This document shows, piece after piece, positions 1 to 6,513 of a stretch of 9,616 nucleotides of DNA. How positions within the stretch are numbered: position 1 is the stretch's first letter; each line of letters opens with the position of its first letter. Made by a program: the position numbers and the translations under genes. The notes under the pieces were generated by a model that had not been told where the DNA came from, made no database searches, and worked only from the letters and a program-made list of their open reading frames with translations. The stretch is taken from contig JACMQD010000219.1 in NCBI GenBank assembly GCA_014377155.1, positions 1-9,616 of the forward strand. Reading direction: 5' to 3'. This DNA comes from Herminiimonas sp. (GTDB taxonomy: Bacteria > Pseudomonadota > Gammaproteobacteria > Burkholderiales > Burkholderiaceae).

Positions 1-1164
1 CGTTTCCTTGGCGCTCTCCGGTGTCCAGTCCTTGCCCTGCCAGTCGGTCAGATGCGCCGGCGCCTGTTTGGTCATGCCTTCCCACCAGACGTCGCCGTCA
101 TCGGTCAGGGCGACATTGGTGAAAATCGCATTGGCGCCAGGCGAGGCCATGCAAATCGAATTGGTCGCCGTGTTGGTGCCGGGGGCCACGCCGAAATAGC
201 CAGCTTCCGGATTGATCGCATACAGGCGGCCATCGGCGCCCGGCTTGATCCAGGCAATGTCGTCGCCGACGGTGGTGACTTTCCAGCCGTCGAACGACTG
301 GGGCGGGATCAGCATTGCAAAATTGGTCTTGCCGCACGCCGACGGGAATGCCGCCGCGACATAATGCTTCTTGCCTTGCGGCGATTCGACGCCGAGGATC
401 AGCATGTGTTCGGCCAGCCAGCCCTGATCGCGGCCCATGGTCGAGGCGATGCGTAGCGCGAAGCATTTCTTGCCGAGCAGCGCATTGCCGCCGTAGCCGG
501 AGCCATACGACCAGATTTCGCGGGTTTCAGGATAGTGGACGATGTATTTGGTCGGGTTGCATGGCCATGCAACATCTTGCTGCCCAGCCTGCAACGGCGC
601 GCCGACCGTATGCACGCACGGCACGAAATCACCGTTCGCGCCGAGTACCTCGAATACCGCCTTGCCCATGCGCGTCATGATGCGCATGTTGACGGCGACG
701 TACGGCGAGTCCGACAGTTCGACCCCGATATGGGCGATCGGCGAACCCAGCGGGCCCATCGAGAATGGCACGACATACATCGTGCGACCGCGCATACAAC
801 CGTCGAACAGGCCGTTGAGGGTGTTGCGCATTTCGGCTGGCGCCATCCAGTTGTTGGTAGGGCCGGCATCTTCTTCACGGGCCGAACAGATATAGGTGCG
901 GTCTTCGACGCGCGCTACGTCCGACGGATCGGAACAGGCCAGGTAACTATTGGGGCGCTTGGCTTCGTTGAGCTTGGTAAGGGTACCGGCGGCGACCATT
1001 TCGGCGCACAGGCGATCGTATTCGGATTGCGAGCCGTCGCACCAGTAGATGTTGTCCGGCTTGGTCAGGGCAGCGATTTCAGCGACCCAGTTGACCAGTT
1101 TCTGTTGCTTGACGTACGTCGGGACGTTCAATGCCGCGACACCACCCATGACAGGCTGATTCAT
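1..1164 (-). CDS. pckG: Phosphoenolpyruvate carboxykinase (GTP), N-terminal 388 codons, cut by window edge
   Basis: Cytosolic enzyme converting oxaloacetate plus GTP to phosphoenolpyruvate, CO2 and GDP, the entry step of gluconeogenesis. The reading frame is uninterrupted from ATG at 1164 to base 1; bacterial family members are about 600-620 residues, so roughly the last third lies off the left edge. Visible landmarks: [24 protein letters not shown] at about 220-241 containing the Mn-ligand Lys233; EHMLILG with Mn-ligand His253; the GTP/phosphate loop FPSACGKTN at 273-281 with the hyperreactive Cys277; and VGDDIAW with Asp301/Asp302, Asp302 matching the third metal ligand (residues aligned by eye to mammalian PCK1 K244, H264, C288, D311). 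All are intact, so the visible part looks functional. The start is supported by GGAGG at 1171-1175, six bases upstream. It is transcribed divergently from the hydroxyacid dehydrogenase at 1583, with a long upstream region carrying a promoter and inverted repeats. ATP-type PckA is excluded by the SACGKT loop and surrounding signature. Confidence 0.98.
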   Translation of the reverse strand, partial: MNQPVMGGVAALNVPTYVKQQKLVNWVAEIAALTKPDNIYWCDGSQSEYDRLCAEMVAAGTLTKLNEAKRPNSYLACSDPSDVARVEDRTYICSAREEDAGPTNNWMAPAEMRNTLNGLFDGCMRGRTMYVVPFSMGPLGSPIAHIGVELSDSPYVAVNMRIMTRMGKAVFEVLGANGDFVPCVHTVGAPLQAGQQDVAWPCNPTKYIVHYPETREIWSYGSGYGGNALLGKKCFALRIASTMGRDQGWLAEHMLILGVESPQGKKHYVAAAFPSACGKTNFAMLIPPQSFDGWKVTTVGDDIAWIKPGADGRLYAINPEAGYFGVAPGTNTATNSICMASPGANAIFTNVALTDDGDVWWEGMTKQAPAHLTDWQGKDWTPESAKET

Positions 1165-1273
1165 AAAATACCTCCAATGCCAATAAAGAATTCTTTGTCT
1201 TGTCCCGGCACGGCAGGATCGTCGTCAGCTTGTGGCTCGCGGCGCAGGCCAGCGATACGGCGGTCTTGTCGAA

Positions 1274-1326
1274 TGGCAGTCGGATTGGCAACTGCCAAGC
1301 CCGATCAATGGAATCATGTCGGGCTT
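1274..1326 (-). promoter_or_regulatory. Cluster of competing stem-loops in the putative pckG leader
   Basis: On the minus strand, arms AAGCCCGA (1326-1319) and TCGGGCTT (1304-1297) form an 8-bp stem with a 14-base loop. The following segment TTGGCAGT (1298-1291), which shares two bases with that stem, can pair either with the adjacent TGCCAA (1290-1285) or, as a 7-bp stem, with ACTGCCA (1280-1274). The two last pairings exclude each other. Such arrangements occur in attenuators and structured leaders, but no known riboswitch class was recognised, and the region is a leader only if transcription starts upstream of 1326. In the plus direction the 8-bp stem ends in TTTT, but no plus-strand gene precedes it. 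Confidence 0.35.
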
Positions 1327-1384
1327 TTGGGGCTACTATTCAATGTAATTGCAGTGCCAGAAACGGTTTCAAATTGCTAAAATC

Positions 1385-1411
1385 AGGTCAGGGATTGTAC
1401 ACCGCTGACCT
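1385..1411. promoter_or_regulatory. Spaced inverted repeat over the pckG -10, possible operator
   Basis: AGGTCAG (1385-1391) and CTGACCT (1405-1411) are perfect 7-bp inverted arms separated by 13 bases. The dyad centre (1398) lies within the candidate pckG -10 at 1394-1399, and half-site centres are 20 bp apart, about two helical turns, as expected for a dimeric repressor binding one DNA face. The binding protein is unknown; the geometry, not a known consensus, is the evidence. Confidence 0.4.
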
Positions 1412-1423
1412 TTGCCACCTCAA
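1394..1423 (-). promoter_or_regulatory. Candidate sigma70 promoter for pckG
   Basis: Read on the minus strand, TTGAGG (1423-1418) is followed after 18 bases by TACAAT (1399-1394). The -10 matches TATAAT at five of six positions and the -35 matches TTGACA at four of six. It would place the transcription start near 1387 and give pckG an untranslated leader of roughly 220 bases. The match is by eye only; promoters closer to the gene are not excluded. Confidence 0.45.
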
Positions 1424-1432
1424 TGATTTGCA

Positions 1433-1482
1433 ACAAATTTGTAATAAAAATGGTTGACTAATGTAGTGGGCTATTCGATGTT
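1433..1482 (+). promoter_or_regulatory. Palindrome and weak promoter upstream of the hydroxyacid dehydrogenase operon
   Basis: ACAAATTTGT (1433-1442) is a perfect 10-bp palindrome. Eleven bases later comes TTGACT (1454-1459), five of six matches to a -35 box. At 17 bases spacing the -10 would be GATGTT (1477-1482), only three of six matches, so the promoter may be weak or activator-dependent. A palindrome just upstream of the -35 is a usual place for an activator site. Confidence 0.3.
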
Positions 1483-1582
1483 ACAAAATATCCGTAATTT
1501 TCTAACTAGCGACCTCCCGCTTCGCAGATTTCTTACTTGATGGCATTGATCATTTGTCACCTTTAACACTTTCTTTCAATCC

Positions 1583-2566
1583 ATGAAAATAGCGATTCTC
1601 GACGACTATCAAGACTGTGTTCGCCACCTGGACTGCTTCAAGTTATTAGACGGTCATGCGGTCAAGGTGTTCACCAACGGTGCGCGCGGTGTCGGTCAGC
1701 TTGCCGTCCGACTGGCCGATTTCGATGCGCTGGTGCTGATCCGCGAGCGCACCGAACTGACCCGTGCGCTGCTGGAAAAATTACCGAAGCTAAAACTGAT
1801 TTCGCAAACCGGCAAGGTCAGCGGACACATCGATCTCGCCGCCGCCGCGGCGCGCGGCATCTGCATCGTCGAAGGCACAGGGGACCCGACCGCGCCAGCC
1901 GAACTGACGTGGGCACTGGTCATGGCGGCGAGCCGCCGCCTTCCGCAGTATGTGGCCAATTTGCGGGATGGGCTGTGGCAAATCGTCTCGACCCACGCGG
2001 CTGACAATGGACTGGGAACCACCCTGAAGGGCAAGACACTGGGCATTTGGGGCTATGGAAAGATCGGTCGTTTGGTGGCAGGGTATGGCAAGGCGTTCGG
2101 CATGCAGGTCGTGGTGTGGGGCAGGCAGCCCAGCCTGGACCTGGCGGTGGCCGACGGTTTTCAGGCTGCCTCGTCGAAGCAGGCATTTTTCCGGCAGGCC
2201 GACGTGCTGAGTCTGCATTTGCGTCTCAATGACGCCACGCGCGCCATCGTCACCGCGGCCGACCTTGCAGCGATGCAACCTACCGCCTTGTTCGTCAATA
2301 CCAGCCGTGCCGAGCTGGTCGAAGATGGCGCTTTGGAAACCGCCCTGCAACAACGCGTGCCGGGGTTTGCGGCGCTCGATGTGTTCGAGTCCGAGCCGCT
2401 CGATGTGCGCTCATCGCTCTTGCGCATGGACAACGTGGTGGCGACCCCGCACCTCGGCTATGTCGAGAAGAATAGCTATGAACTGTATTTTTCGGCAGCT
2501 TTCAACAACATCGTCGCGTTCGCCAATGGCACGCCGACCAACGTGCTCAAGCCGCAGGCGTCCTGA
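1583..2566 (+). CDS. D-2-hydroxyacid dehydrogenase family protein
   Basis: A 327-residue cytosolic oxidoreductase of the D-isomer-specific 2-hydroxyacid dehydrogenase family, which interconverts 2-ketoacids and D-2-hydroxyacids with NAD(P)H. The split substrate domain is at about 1-105 and 300-327, the Rossmann domain at about 106-298. The nucleotide loop is G157-Y-G159-K-I-G162. The catalytic set is Arg242 (in NTSRAEL), Glu271 (in FESEPL) and His290 (in TPHLG), with spacing close to E. coli SerA Arg240/Glu269/His292; no C-terminal ACT domain is present, so it is not a SerA-type regulated enzyme. Eighteen residues after G162, where NAD-dependent members carry Asp, there is Gly180 followed by Arg181, which suggests NADP(H) preference (inference). 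The start ATG fits the usual MKIAILDDYQD opening, but no Shine-Dalgarno sequence precedes it. It is first of three same-strand genes, 91 bases before the transporter. The substrate cannot be told from sequence; glyoxylate/hydroxypyruvate reduction is possible. Confidence 0.93.
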   Translation: MKIAILDDYQDCVRHLDCFKLLDGHAVKVFTNGARGVGQLAVRLADFDALVLIRERTELTRALLEKLPKLKLISQTGKVSGHIDLAAAAARGICIVEGTGDPTAPAELTWALVMAASRRLPQYVANLRDGLWQIVSTHAADNGLGTTLKGKTLGIWGYGKIGRLVAGYGKAFGMQVVVWGRQPSLDLAVADGFQAASSKQAFFRQADVLSLHLRLNDATRAIVTAADLAAMQPTALFVNTSRAELVEDGALETALQQRVPGFAALDVFESEPLDVRSSLLRMDNVVATPHLGYVEKNSYELYFSAAFNNIVAFANGTPTNVLKPQAS

Positions 2567-2657
2567 AGTCTTAAAGTCCAGAAGTCGAAGACCGCGTCGC
2601 CACGGACGTCGCGCGCTTTGTTTTACACTGTGGACCTTTCCTTTCGATCGCAACGCC

Positions 2658-3821
2658 ATGCGCACCCAACTGTGGTCCCTCACCCTCGGCAATTTTGCCA
2701 TCGGCACCGGTGCGCTGATCGTGCCGGGCATGCTCAATGAATTGACCGCCGATCTGCATGTCAGCGCGGCCGCTGTCGGCATGCTGATTTCGGCATTTGC
2801 GCTCACGGTCTGCATCGGTGGGCCGTTTCTTGCCAGTTGGACCACCGCCATCGAACGTCGAAAACTGCTGACCGCAGCGTTGGTGCTGTATGCCGTGGCG
2901 CATGTCGCGGCCGCTTTCGTGCCGGGTTATGAGAGCCTGCTTGCGGTGCGCGTGGTGACCGCCATCGGCGCGGCGATCTTCACCGCGCAGGCGGCGGCCA
3001 CCGCCGGCCTGATCGTGCCGCCGGACCAGCGCGGCAAGGCGATCGGCCTGGTGTTTCTGGGGTGGTCGATTGCCGCCGTAGTCGGCGTTCCACTGGGTGC
3101 TTACCTCGGGGCGCACATCGGCTGGCGCCTGACCATCGCTCTGGTTGGCGCGATGTCGGCGCTGCTGGCCGTGTGGGTGTGGATTCAGATCCCGCCCAGG
3201 CTATTCGTGGCGCCGATGGATCGCGCCGCATGGCAATCCCTGTTCGGCAACCGGCCGTTGCTGCTGGCGATTGCCTCGACGGCCTTGCAGGCGATCGGGC
3301 AATTCACCATTTTCTCCTACATGGCACGGGTGCTGAAGGACTTCATCGCTGCCTCGCCGACCACCATCAGCTTGATGTTTCTGTGTTTCGGCATGACTGG
3401 CGTGCTCGGCAACGTCATCGGCACCCGTGTGATGGACCGCGTCGGCGCGGCGCGGGTGAGCCTGGTGGCGATGGGATGCATGGCAACGGCGCTGGTATTT
3501 TGGCCTTTGACACGGGACTCGCTGGCGGTGACAGTGGCAATGATCCTGTTATGGGGATTAGGTTGTTTCGCCGTCAACAGTGCCCAGCAAACCCGGCTAG
3601 TCGGCCTGGCGCCGAACTTGGCCAGCGCATCGGTGGCGCTCAATTCTTCGGCGCTGTATTTCGGCCAAGCGCTGGGCGCGTTCATCGGTGGCATCATCAT
3701 CACTGCCGAAGGTACCTCCCGCCTGTCGATCATCGGCGCGGTACTGGTCGTCATTGCGATGGCGGTGTCGCATCTGGCAGCCTCCATGTCGTCGCGCGCG
3801 CTATGCGTCAAGCCTGCGTGA
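2658..3821 (+). CDS. MFS transporter, DHA1 / AraJ-like family
   Basis: A 387-residue inner-membrane protein with about 12 hydrophobic segments, the usual size of a Major Facilitator Superfamily carrier, probably a proton-driven exporter. The segment at about 135-157, GWSIAAVVGVPLGAYLG followed by GWR, is typical of the TM5 region in DHA1 members such as AraJ/YdhP. The loop between TM2 and TM3 (about 53-69), normally the GxLaDrxGrr motif, is degenerate here (GGPFLASWTTAIERRK). A second-half relative of that motif, GTRVMDRVGAARV, occurs at about 255-267. The ATG at 2658 was chosen because the protein begins directly with TM1 and because the long in-frame extension to 2229 overlaps the dehydrogenase in another frame and is not membrane-like. 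No clear ribosome binding site precedes it. It is likely cotranscribed with the dehydrogenase upstream and overlaps the MOSC gene downstream. The substrate is unknown. Confidence 0.9.
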   Translation: MRTQLWSLTLGNFAIGTGALIVPGMLNELTADLHVSAAAVGMLISAFALTVCIGGPFLASWTTAIERRKLLTAALVLYAVAHVAAAFVPGYESLLAVRVVTAIGAAIFTAQAAATAGLIVPPDQRGKAIGLVFLGWSIAAVVGVPLGAYLGAHIGWRLTIALVGAMSALLAVWVWIQIPPRLFVAPMDRAAWQSLFGNRPLLLAIASTALQAIGQFTIFSYMARVLKDFIAASPTTISLMFLCFGMTGVLGNVIGTRVMDRVGAARVSLVAMGCMATALVFWPLTRDSLAVTVAMILLWGLGCFAVNSAQQTRLVGLAPNLASASVALNSSALYFGQALGAFIGGIIITAEGTSRLSIIGAVLVVIAMAVSHLAASMSSRALCVKPA

Positions 3822-4408
3822 AACTGCTCAGCGTCAACGTCGCCAAGGTCGGCCACTTGTTCATCGGGCCCTCGCGTAATACGCCGCGCATTGCCAGCGC
3901 CATCCACAAGCAGCCGGTGTCCGGTCCGGTGATGGTGGACAGGCTCGGCCTGGCAGGCGATGAACAGGCCGACCGTAGCATCCACGGCGGATTGCACAAG
4001 GCCGTGTATGCGTACCCGGCAGAACACTATCCATTCTGGCGCGTGCAGCGGCTAGCCGTACTCAAGCGCGACGATCCGCTTCCTTTCGGGTCGATGGGAG
4101 AAAACCTGACGATCGAAGGATTGCCGGAAATCGATGTCTGGATCGGCGACCGCGTGCAGGTCGGCGCTACCTTGCTGGAAGTGACCGAGCCGCGGCCACC
4201 GTGCTTCAAGCTGGCCGCGAAAATGGGCTTCAGCCATGCGCTGAAAATGATGGTGCAAAGCGGCTACACCGGTTTTTACCTGCGTGTGCTGAAAACCGGG
4301 ATGCTCCAGACGGGCGACAACCTGACGTTGATTCCCGGTCCGCGCCAGGTATCGGTAGCCATGATCAACGCACAACGTTGGAACGGCTGCCAGCAGGACC
4401 TGTTTTGA
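3818..4408 (+). CDS. MOSC domain-containing protein, YiiM-like
   Basis: A 196-residue soluble protein with a MOSC domain (the C-terminal domain of molybdenum cofactor sulfurase), a fold that handles sulfur or molybdenum cofactor ligands. Visible signatures: GLAGDEQADRSIHGG at about 44-58, the AYPAEHYPFW segment at about 65-74, GENLTIEGL, IGDRVQVG and the conserved cysteine in EPRPPCFKL (Cys129), the candidate sulfur/Mo-ligand residue. Closest recognisable relative is E. coli YiiM, linked to 6-hydroxylaminopurine detoxification; YiiM is longer and carries a C-terminal helical (3-alpha) domain that is missing here. I chose GTG at 3818 because MKLLSVNV is the usual family opening and because GTGA overlaps the transporter stop by four bases, suggesting translational coupling; an in-frame ATG at 3803 would add five residues. 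Neither has a good Shine-Dalgarno sequence. The 3' end overlaps a convergent gene. Confidence 0.9.
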   Translation: MKLLSVNVAKVGHLFIGPSRNTPRIASAIHKQPVSGPVMVDRLGLAGDEQADRSIHGGLHKAVYAYPAEHYPFWRVQRLAVLKRDDPLPFGSMGENLTIEGLPEIDVWIGDRVQVGATLLEVTEPRPPCFKLAAKMGFSHALKMMVQSGYTGFYLRVLKTGMLQTGDNLTLIPGPRQVSVAMINAQRWNGCQQDLF

Positions 4409-5135
4409 CTGCATCCCGAAAAGTCGTCTGCAGTGCGCCGCCGCCGTTGCTCCAAAGCCGCGCCCAGCCCGGCGGCCACGGCAACGGCGGTCCCGCATAC
4501 GGTGGCACACCGCTGCGTACCGCGATGATCGGCACGCTTTCAGGTTGCGGACCCGAGCGGTGATCGGCACTGAGACTGAACGCATAATCCGGCAACAGTG
4601 CATCGCACATTGCCGCGAACCAGTCGGTATGGTCTTCGTCCCGTCCAAGTGCACGCGCTAGCCCCTGTGGATCGAATTTTGCCAGTGCGCTGGCCAGCTC
4701 AGGCGTGGTGGCGCCGGGATTTTCCCCCCAGCCCATGACCGGATTGAAATTGTAATCCGCGCCCGAGCCGTACCAACCTTCCCGCCACGGCCGTTCCATC
4801 CAGTTGCGCTGGCCGCTGAAAAGATGCCAGCGCCAGTGCAGGCCGGACGTCTTCGGCCAGCTATACAGGTACAGCCGCTGGTAGCCGGCGGCATGCAGTT
4901 CGCGCACCATCGCCATCAACCGCGCATGTGGCATGCGGTCGGGCGGTGCGCGGCGAAACCGGATCGGCTCGCCATCGGCATGTTGGACGTCGTCGGTCGA
5001 CAGGTTCAGGTCGAGCGTGCGCGACTCGCTGCCGAAGCGGGCGGCAATCCAGCCAGTGAGCAAATTGACGGCAGTGATGACGCCGTAGCCGCGATAACGA
5101 TGAAAGATGACAGTGCCGGGAGCGACGGGTTTCAT
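4365..5135 (-). CDS. Conserved-looking hypothetical protein, Trp-rich
   Basis: A 256-residue protein I do not recognise. It appears soluble, with no signal peptide or membrane segment. Residues 1-60 look like a small beta-rich module (GTVIFHRYRGYGVITAV resembles the opening of CarD/SH3-like folds, a weak similarity only). Residues 65-150 contain an alpha helix (MPHARLMAMVRELHAAG), a beta-like LYLYSW and an aromatic stretch with HWRWHLF, NWMERPW and GWYG. The rest ends in a Pro/Gly/Trp-rich tail (PPYAGPPLPWPPGWARLW). Twelve tryptophans in 256 residues is unusually many. The ATG at 5135 has only a weak AGG ten bases upstream. Its last 14 codons and stop overlap the end of the convergent MOSC gene by 44 bases. 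It probably is its own transcription unit, since 244 bases separate it from the upstream AbrB-type gene. Codon use resembles the neighbours, supporting a real gene over a shadow frame. Confidence 0.75.
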   Translation of the reverse strand: MKPVAPGTVIFHRYRGYGVITAVNLLTGWIAARFGSESRTLDLNLSTDDVQHADGEPIRFRRAPPDRMPHARLMAMVRELHAAGYQRLYLYSWPKTSGLHWRWHLFSGQRNWMERPWREGWYGSGADYNFNPVMGWGENPGATTPELASALAKFDPQGLARALGRDEDHTDWFAAMCDALLPDYAFSLSADHRSGPQPESVPIIAVRSGVPPYAGPPLPWPPGWARLWSNGGGALQTTFRDAVKTGPAGSRSNVVR

Positions 5136-5346
5136 GGAAAAATTACCTGCGTTGACAGGCGGCGCGATGGTCCTGAATCGATCATCTCAGCCGCACGAAG
5201 GTATTTAGTTTAGCCGCAAATGCCCGCGGTTTGCCACCGTTTTACGCATCACTATCGCGACAATGCCGTGTTAGTCTTGTCGCAGCCGGTCCTGCGCATA
5301 AAGAAAAATGTTGATACGGCAAGTCTGAAGAAATTTTTCGGGTGTG

Positions 5347-5364
5347 TCCGGCTCAGTTGCCGGA
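5347..5364 (-). terminator. Stem-loop after the AbrB-family gene, weak terminator candidate
   Basis: TCCGGC and GCCGGA are perfect 6-bp arms around a 6-base loop, starting 15 bases beyond the AbrB-type stop codon. In the minus direction no T-run follows, so it is not a classical intrinsic terminator; it may protect the 3' end. In the plus direction a run of six T (5372-5377) follows seven bases later, but no plus-strand gene ends here. The rest of 5136-5379 shows no supported gene. Confidence 0.3.
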
Positions 5365-5379
5365 GGGTTGATTTTTTCG

Positions 5380-6417
5380 TCAATTCGCCCACAGTTTTCT
5401 GGCCAACCGGAACAGCGGCCCGATACCCATTACCAGCGCCGCCATGCGCGTGACATGAAAAGCGGTCACGATCGGCACCCCTAGTTGCAGGTTTCTAGCT
5501 GTCAGACTCATTTCGGCAATGCCGCCAGGCGACGTCGCCAGAATTGCAGTCGCCGGATTGATGCTGCTCACGTGCGCCAGACCAAGTCCGAACCCGGTCG
5601 CCAGCAACATCGCGAGCGCGGAACACGCGGCCACGCTCAACAGATAGCGCGGCGCGGTGTGCAGGAATCCAGGCGTGAATCGCGTACCAAGTGACACACC
5701 GATGAATAGCTGGCCCAGATGCACCATCCATTCCGGCAACGCCGACAGGTTGATGCTGTTGGCAGTCAAGGCGACCGTCACCAGCAACGGACCGATAACC
5801 CAGGCATTAGGCACGTCCATCCGCTTCAGCAACCAGGCGCCGATACCGGTTGCCACCAGCAGCACGGCCAGCCCGCCATACTCGATAGTGCGCGCGCCGG
5901 GCACGAAGACATCGATCCCATGGACATCGGCGAACCGGAAAGCAAACGGGATCACCGCCACCACCATCATGATGCGCAGGCTGTGAGCGGCGGCGACCCG
6001 TTCCACCGACGCGCCGTGACGCTCGCCCTGACTGGCCATCTCCGAGGCGCCGCCAATGGCCATGGCAAAGAATGCGGTGGTACGATCGACGCCCGACAGT
6101 TTGTACAGCAACCAGCCGCACAGCATGCCCAGCGCTAGCGCAAATATCACGGCTGCGGCCACAAAGCCGATATAGGACGCCAGCACGCCCACCACGTACG
6201 GCGTGAAATATAAGCCGAGTGCAGTGCCGATTGCCCACTGCCCGGCTTCGCGTAATGGTACCGGTGCGCGCAGCGCGACACCGGCCATGCGCGCTGCAGC
6301 TGTGGCGAACAGCGGGCCGATCATCCATGGCAGCGGCGTGTCGATCCGGATGCAAACGAATGCGGCAAGCAGGCCGATTGTCAGCGTCAGCGCAACAGGG
6401 CGAAAGGATGAACGCAT
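5380..6417 (-). CDS. AbrB family membrane protein (PF05145-type, function unassigned)
   Basis: A 345-residue inner-membrane protein with about ten hydrophobic segments. Databases often name this family AbrB transcriptional regulator or ammonia monooxygenase, but it is an integral membrane family unrelated to the DNA-binding AbrB; a transport role is plausible. A two-fold internal duplication is directly visible, with a constant offset of about 176 residues: PWMIGPL (30) with AWVIGPL (205), GQWAIGTALGLYFTP (59) with GQLFIGVSLGTRFTP (235), GGASEM (122) with GGIAEM (298), and HSLRIMMV (145) with HVTRMAAL (321). The start ATG at 6417 is preferred because AGGA lies eight bases upstream; GTG 6420 and ATG 6423 are close alternatives, and ATG 6459 would add a non-membrane extension. 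It lies 96 bases after the ABC ATPase on the same strand with no obvious terminator between, so it is probably the last gene of that operon. Confidence 0.88.
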   Translation of the reverse strand: MRSSFRPVALTLTIGLLAAFVCIRIDTPLPWMIGPLFATAAARMAGVALRAPVPLREAGQWAIGTALGLYFTPYVVGVLASYIGFVAAAVIFALALGMLCGWLLYKLSGVDRTTAFFAMAIGGASEMASQGERHGASVERVAAAHSLRIMMVVAVIPFAFRFADVHGIDVFVPGARTIEYGGLAVLLVATGIGAWLLKRMDVPNAWVIGPLLVTVALTANSINLSALPEWMVHLGQLFIGVSLGTRFTPGFLHTAPRYLLSVAACSALAMLLATGFGLGLAHVSSINPATAILATSPGGIAEMSLTARNLQLGVPIVTAFHVTRMAALVMGIGPLFRLARKLWAN

Positions 6418-6425
6418 CACCATGA

Positions 6426-6429
6426 TCCT
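6426..6429 (-). promoter_or_regulatory. Ribosome binding site deciding the AbrB-family start
   Basis: AGGA on the minus strand lies two bases before ATG 6423, five before GTG 6420 and eight before ATG 6417. Eight bases is the best spacing, favouring 6417 and giving an N-terminus MRSSFRP followed at once by the first membrane segment. Confidence 0.5.
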
Positions 6430-6513
6430 ATGACAAGAATGGCCGGGGCGGAACGACACCTGCGTACTGCATGGCTAGGCCTCGCCGCTGAACAACAAAC
6501 AACGACCTGTGCC

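Larger units (their letters stand above)
1165..1582. other. Divergent intergenic control region between pckG and the hydroxyacid dehydrogenase gene
   Basis: These 418 bases separate two divergently read genes. The half next to the dehydrogenase (about 1380-1582) is visibly A+T-rich relative to the coding sequence; the half next to pckG is closer to coding composition. Short frames that can be opened here, for example plus 1200-1457 and minus 1079-1291, have no recognisable protein character, and the latter runs into pckG in another frame, so I call no gene. The region contains the promoter and repeat features listed separately. A search for diverged remnants of a gene at 1190-1330 would be sensible because that stretch has coding-like composition. 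Confidence 0.8.

Noticed and set aside
1297..1328. AAGCCCGA/TCGGGCTT hairpin followed by TTTT as a plus-strand terminator
   Set aside because: No plus-strand gene lies upstream; only four T follow. It makes more sense, if anything, as part of the pckG leader.
535..1380. A 281-codon plus-strand open frame running through pckG and into the intergenic region
   Set aside because: It lies antisense to an intact, motif-rich pckG; its translation is Arg/His/Asp-rich without family resemblance, as expected of a shadow frame in G+C-rich DNA.
1200..1457. An 85-codon plus-strand frame in the divergent intergenic region
   Set aside because: No ribosome binding site, no recognisable domain, and it covers the promoter and repeat elements; it ends in the A+T-rich control segment.
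2229..2657. A 143-codon N-terminal extension of the MFS transporter
   Set aside because: It overlaps the dehydrogenase gene in another frame, is Arg/Ser/Pro-rich and not membrane-like; the transporter proper starts at 2658.
3062..3802. A 247-codon N-terminal extension of the MOSC protein
   Set aside because: It overlaps the transporter gene in a different frame and has no domain; the family-type start is at 3818.
5220..5453. A 77-codon plus-strand frame between the Trp-rich gene and the AbrB-type gene
   Set aside because: No ribosome binding site or recognisable domain, and its end is antisense to the AbrB-type coding sequence.
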